Shown: positions 59,686 to 64,000 of the stretch, in pieces
Layout of the letters: every line of letters begins with the position of its first letter
Position numbering within the stretch: the first letter of the stretch is position 1
DNA from: Pipra filicauda
Taxonomy: Eukaryota; Chordata; Aves; Passeriformes; Pipridae
Assembly (NCBI RefSeq): GCF_003945595.2
Contig: NW_024104415.1
Coordinates: 558,001-622,000 of the forward strand
Length of the DNA stretch: 64,000 nt
Direction: 5' to 3'
Translations under genes and position numbers: made by a program
The notes under the pieces: model-generated
The model's input: only the letters and a program-made list of their open reading frames with translations
Databases searched by the model: none
What the model was told of the DNA's origin: nothing

Positions 59686-62600
59686 TCACTCCTGAGCCTC
59701 CTTCCGAGCCAGCTTGTAAACCTCCGTGGGCCCGTCCACGTGGGTGATGGTGGTGGTGAGCTGGAGCTCCTCCCCGCTGTTCACCCCCAGGTCACCTGAG
59801 AAACAAAGTTGTTCTGTTAAGGGGTCTCACAGGAAAATACTGGACAATTAGAAAGTGAAAGATCCGGTTTATTCTCTCCAGGCTTTCAGGAGCTGCCTGA
59901 GCTACAGACCAGGCAACAATCCTATAAATGCTTTTATTTACAGTTATTTAAATAGAAAGAAAAGAGAGACATTGAGAAGCTGGAGTGTGTTCAGGGGAGG
60001 AAATGGAGCTGGAGAAGAATCTGGAGCACCAGGAGTGGCTGAGAGAGCTGGGGTGGCTCAGCCTGGAGAGGAGGCTCAGGGGGAACCTTCTCACTCTCTG
60101 CAATTCCCTGACAGGAGGGTGGAGCCAGGTGGGGGTCAGGCTCTGCTCCCAGGGAACAAGGGACAGGACAAGGGGAAATGGCCTCAAGGTGTGCCAGGAG
60201 AGGTTTAAATTGGATATTGGAAAAATTTCTTCACGAATAGGGTTGTCCAGCCCTGGCACACCTGCCCAGGGCAGGGGTGTAGTCCCCATCCCTGGAGGGA
60301 TTTAAAAGCTGTGTGGATGTGGCACTTGGGGACATGGGTCAGTGGTGGCCTTGGCAGTGCTGGGGAATGGTTGGACTTGACGGTCTTAAAGGTCTTTTCC
60401 AACATAAACAATTCCACGATTCTGTATCAGCAAACAATGATTTCTGTACTACTGAGGACTACTGATAACAGAATCCAACAGTGCTGCCATTCCCCACTTG
60501 CCCAGACTTCAAAGAATCCCAAAATGGTTTGAGTTGGAAGGGACTTAAAATATCACCCAGTTCTAACCCCCTGCCATGGGCTGGAATGCCATGCACTAGA
60601 TCAGGGATTCTATTTTCTCCATTCCTCATCCCTCCCTTTGAGCTGCAGTTACATCTGGGCAATGCTAAAATGTACAAAAACCACCTAGAAGGTTCGTGCC
60701 AGCCTTGGCTACATACTCAAACCTGTCCAACCGAGCCTGCCTCGAAAACCAAACCATAATTTCCATAACATTTCAAGCTGCTGAATATGCAGCTGAGCCA
60801 AAAACAAATGTGCAGAAGGCATCCCCCACTTTCTATCTCTTTCCCCCCCTAGGTCACTCAGAGCCACTCACCATTGGACTGGTCCTCGCCGTAGTTCTTG
60901 TGGGACGGCGCGTACAGGAACATGAGGGCAAACACGTAGAGGTTCCACATCCCGTAGATGCCCGTGAAGAAGGCGCTGTTCACCTGTATCGTTATGTCCC
61001 CCCACTTCCAGTGGCCTTCTGTCACCTGCCCAGGAGAAAGAGCAAATTCTGTACTTTGAGTAAATCAGTGAGAACAGCATCAATTCAACAAGATGGAGTA
61101 AATGGAGTGGAACAGGTTCAGTGAAGCAGAAGCCAGGCTGGATTCTCCTCTTCAGCCTCAATCTGCAGGGAAAAAATGATCCTGACAAAATGATTCCATC
61201 AAGATTTCTTTAGCTTTGATGTCTCATTTAATGTGACCAAACTGCTCTGTTCTGGATACACCCGCTGCAACCATGTGCTCAGCACACAAAGGGCAATATG
61301 TGAGGACAAGCAGTGACATCCACAAACATCCGACTGCTAAAAATAGTACTTTTATAGCAGGAAAACCAGCGTGGATAATATGAGAGCTGATGTGCTGAGC
61401 ACGGCCTCCTGCAGCTGTCTGAGGAGGGGGGGCTGACAGCACCAGCCTGAGACACACTGAGGTTTGTCAGCATCCAGGAAAATACCATCAATGATAATGT
61501 TACTAGAAGATACACAGACTGCTCATACTGAAATGCTGCTTTCTGTTAAAGAAAGACATAACAGGGAAGAAAAAAGGTAAACTAGCTTAAAAAGAGAGCC
61601 ATGGAGATGCTCCAAGGGCTGCTCTGCTCTGGAGCCAGGCTGGGAGAGCTGGGGGTGTTCAGCCTGGAGAAGAGAAGGCTCCAGGGAGACCTTAGCACCT
61701 AAAGGGGCTCCAAGAGAGTTGGTGAGGGACTTTGGACAAGGGCCTGGAGTGCCAGGACAAGGGGGAATGGCTTCCCACTGCCAGAGGGCAGTGTTAGATG
61801 GGATATTGGGAAGAAATTCTTGGCTGTGAGGGCGGTGAGGCCCTGGCACAGGCTGCCCAGAGAAGCTGTGGCTGCCCCATCCCTGGAAGTGTCCAAGGCC
61901 AGGTTGGAGAGGGCTTGGAGCAACCTGGTCTAGTGGAAGGTATCCCTGCTCATAGCAGGAGGTGGAACTGGATGGGTCCCTCCCAACCCAAACCAGTCTG
62001 AGATTCCATGATTTCAGCAGCAACAGAAGCTCATTAGTACAGAGACAGTGTCGGAGCTCAGGATAAACAGGTACAGCTACTGCTGGGAACAGTCAGCCCA
62101 GGGAAGGTTGGATTCTGTCATGTCTCTGTGGGCACACAAAGCCACCAGAGTGTTTCAGTGTGAACAGAACGTTTTCCCCTTGCTGAGTTCTCAGAAATGA
62201 CTAACCCGTGTTGGCCCATGTTCTGCCCAGCACAGCCCCAATGCTTTGGGAGCCAACAGCCTTTGTGCGACTCCAGCCTGAGACATTTCATGGCAGAGCT
62301 TCAAACAAATGAAAACAACTTCTTGAAAAGCAACTTGCTGTCAAATGTGCTTGTAACAAGCTTGTCTTGTCTGACCAGAGCTGGCGTCAGGAGTGGCTCA
62401 GGAAGTGGCTTCCCAGGAAGCCCAGCCCTATGGCTCACCTGGCTCACAATGAAGAAGATGACAGTCATGGCTGCACAGGCCAGGGTGATGAGCATCAGGA
62501 ACTTGAACCTAAAAATCAGCCCCTGTTTAGAGAGAAATGTCACTGGTCACATTAACAGAATCCACAAAACCCTTTTTTGGTTTTAGGATAGACAAGACAT

Positions 62601-63958
62601 GAGTATAAAAAATGAAAGAGAAAAAAAGGGTCCAACCCACGAAACCCCAAAGCAAAACAACCTCCACCCACTCCTGTGCCGTGCTCAGCACAGCCCATAT
62701 CCTCCGCTCCCCACACGTCTGCGCTGCTCCGGATGCTCCGCGCGGGCTGGGATGTCTGGACAGCGCTGCCTTTCCATGACATTTGCTCTGGTGACTGATT
62801 GACCAGGAGTTAATTGACGTGGGAGAGGCAGCGGGTCGGTGTGAGCTGGGTCCCAGCCTGACAGCTCATGGGTCTTGTAAAACAAACATGAGGGGAGTCG
62901 GTGTCTCAGCACGGGCTCTGGTCCTACCACACTCATCCTCACCCTCAGCCTGGCTGGGAGGAAGCTGCAGCAATTCCAATGCCTGGCAAACCCACGCTGG
63001 CTCCACAGAACAGAGATCCCGAGACAACCTCAGGCTCAGGATCTATCCCACTCCTCACCGTCCCTGCTTTCACTAGTTTTACATTTTTATTTACAAATGC
63101 TTTTGGTTTTGTGTGAGCGTGTTGGGGTTTTTAACCTGTTTTTGGAATTTAGGTGGAAATGTCAGTGTCTGTGTAATGACTGTGCCACACCACAACAACA
63201 GATGACTATTAATTTAACTCTTCCACACTAGATCCATGCTCACCAGATGTTTGGATGTCAAGCGTGGCAGCAGCAGCTCTGCACCACGAGCTGAAGGCCT
63301 GTGCCTCCTGCTAGAGGGAAAAACACTCAATATCTGCTTCAAATTCTCTCAAGTCTGATTTTCTAATTTTTTCTGTGCATTCCCAGTGGGTGATCATGAC
63401 TTGTGTAAATCAGAAGTGACCATGGTTTAACAGAACAACTTTGAGGATAAATATTTACACCCCTGTGGAAACAGCTTAAGCATTGAGAGCGAGTTCCTTG
63501 AGTTTGACAGCTGGTAGAGGCAGGTAGGACAGGAACACGTACAAAATCATGGGCTAAAAACAGGGATAGTGAGCTGAATGTGTTGTGTTTTGATCCCTGT
63601 TTCCCTCTAGCAACTTGTTTAGGAAATGACAACACCAAAATTCTGAATTTACACCATGGAAAACCAGGTGGTCTTGGCAACACTTCCCACTAAACACAAA
63701 AGTTATTCTTAAAGGTGGGGAAATGGAGGTGTGGGGAGATTATGGGCAGAGGAGTCTCAGCACAGACTCCGAGGTCCAAAAATACAGAATCCATGCTCCA
63801 AGGAGGGCAGTTACCTCATAGTGAAGGCGACGAGCCTTGCTCATGGCAGGGAGGCTTGACTGCTTCCCACTGATGTTTCTGAACACTTGGAAGACCATGA
63901 AACACAGGAAGAGAAAATAGAGGCACAGGCAGATCCCTGCGACTATAATAAAGGCCAT
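59686..63958 (-). CDS. WLS: WLS (Wntless), last four coding exons (partial gene)
   Basis: Wntless/GPR177, the multipass carrier that binds lipidated Wnt in the ER/Golgi, takes it to the cell surface and is recycled. Exons, 5' to 3' on the minus strand: 63815-63958, 62439-62522, 60872-61025 and 59686-59795. All have GT/AG signals and join in frame to 163 residues plus TGA. They encode transmembrane helix [20 protein letters not shown], the loop with [14 protein letters not shown], helix [20 protein letters not shown], the loop EGHWKWGD, helix [20 protein letters not shown], and the cytosolic tail. The tail has [10 protein letters not shown], whose Tyr motif is known to drive endocytosis, and ends [10 protein letters not shown]. 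Every block matches recalled vertebrate WLS almost exactly. Upstream exons with the lumenal Wnt-binding domain lie right of the window. Two introns carry CR1 fragments. Confidence 0.97.
59965..60425 (+). mobile_element. CR1 LINE 3' fragment in WLS last intron, long
   Basis: About 460 bp: GCTCAGCCTGGAGAGGAGGC, CTGCTCCCAGGGAACAAGGG, TTTAAAAGCTGTGTGGATGT, AAAGGTCTTTTCCAACATAA. It lies antisense to WLS. Confidence 0.92.
60512..60608 (-). mobile_element. CR1 LINE 3' end fragment in WLS last intron
   Basis: Antisense CAAAATGGTTTGAGTTGGAA and CCCCCTGCCATGGGCTGGAA; 5'-truncated. Confidence 0.8.
61595..62013 (+). mobile_element. CR1 LINE 3' fragment in a WLS intron, long
   Basis: GCTGGGGGTGTTCAGCCTGG, AGAGAAGGCTCCAGGGAGAC, CTTGGCTGTGAGGGCGGTGA, TGGGTCCCTCCCAACCCAAA. 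It lies between the exons at 60872-61025 and 62439-62522. Confidence 0.93.
62523..63814 (-). other. WLS: WLS intron
   Basis: Between coding exons 63815-63958 and 62439-62522; phase 0 at both ends. Unique DNA without CR1 or a recognisable embedded gene. Confidence 0.85.
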
Positions 63959-64000
63959 CTGGCCAGAGAGAGTTAAGGGAAAATTGTACAAACTAAAAAG

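Noticed and set aside
59965..60425. A terminal alternative WLS exon
   Set aside because: The sequence is an antisense CR1 copy and the standard final exon at 59686-59795 is intact.
12090..62013. Recurring protein-like blocks (for example [16 protein letters not shown]) in many places
   Set aside because: They are translations of the non-coding CR1 3' tail, not a gene family.

Overview
The window is bird nuclear DNA. Its dispersed repeats are almost all short 3' fragments of the CR1 LINE family, on both strands, which is the usual avian repeat landscape. The exons are vertebrate, with GT/AG introns and CpG-island promoters. Gene order and strands match human 1p31.3: SERBP1 (-), GADD45A (+), GNG12 (-), DIRAS3 (-), WLS (-). 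From memory the human interval is roughly ten times longer, so this is a compact avian version. I cannot fix the species; a passerine or other neoavian bird is plausible.

Layout. 1-2620: first coding exon and CpG-island promoter of SERBP1 on the minus strand; the rest of that gene lies left of the window. 2640-3820: a very AT-rich block with a long near-perfect inverted repeat and direct repeats. 3820-17850: gene-less DNA between the divergent SERBP1 and GADD45A, with CR1 fragments and a CTCF-like motif. 17850-20030: complete four-exon GADD45A. 20030-23150: tail-to-tail space and the likely GNG12 3'UTR. 23147-23945: both coding exons of GNG12. 24000-40925: a long CR1-rich stretch read as the GNG12 5' intron, ending at a CpG-island promoter near 41 kb. 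41.1-50.7 kb: GNG12-DIRAS3 spacer with a GC-rich minisatellite. 50740-52300: DIRAS3 with an intronless CDS and a CpG promoter. 52.3-57.6 kb: spacer with minisatellites and a probable solo LTR. 59686-63958: the last four coding exons of WLS; its 5' part lies right of the window.

How the genes relate. They are neighbours by ancient synteny and not an operon. GADD45A is a stress-induced growth-arrest protein. GNG12 is a prenylated G-protein gamma subunit. DIRAS3 is a prenylated Ras-like GTPase. WLS is the multipass carrier that escorts Wnt ligands to the cell surface. SERBP1 binds mRNA and ribosomes. The CDS joins were built by hand from splice signals and agree in reading frame throughout.

I did not find a new multi-gene system. 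The most unusual items are the AT-rich palindrome beside SERBP1, an inverted CR1 pair sharing a non-CR1 junction inside the GNG12 intron, a DIRAS3 protein that keeps intact Ras G-boxes without the eutherian N-terminal extension, and several minisatellites made of small hairpins.
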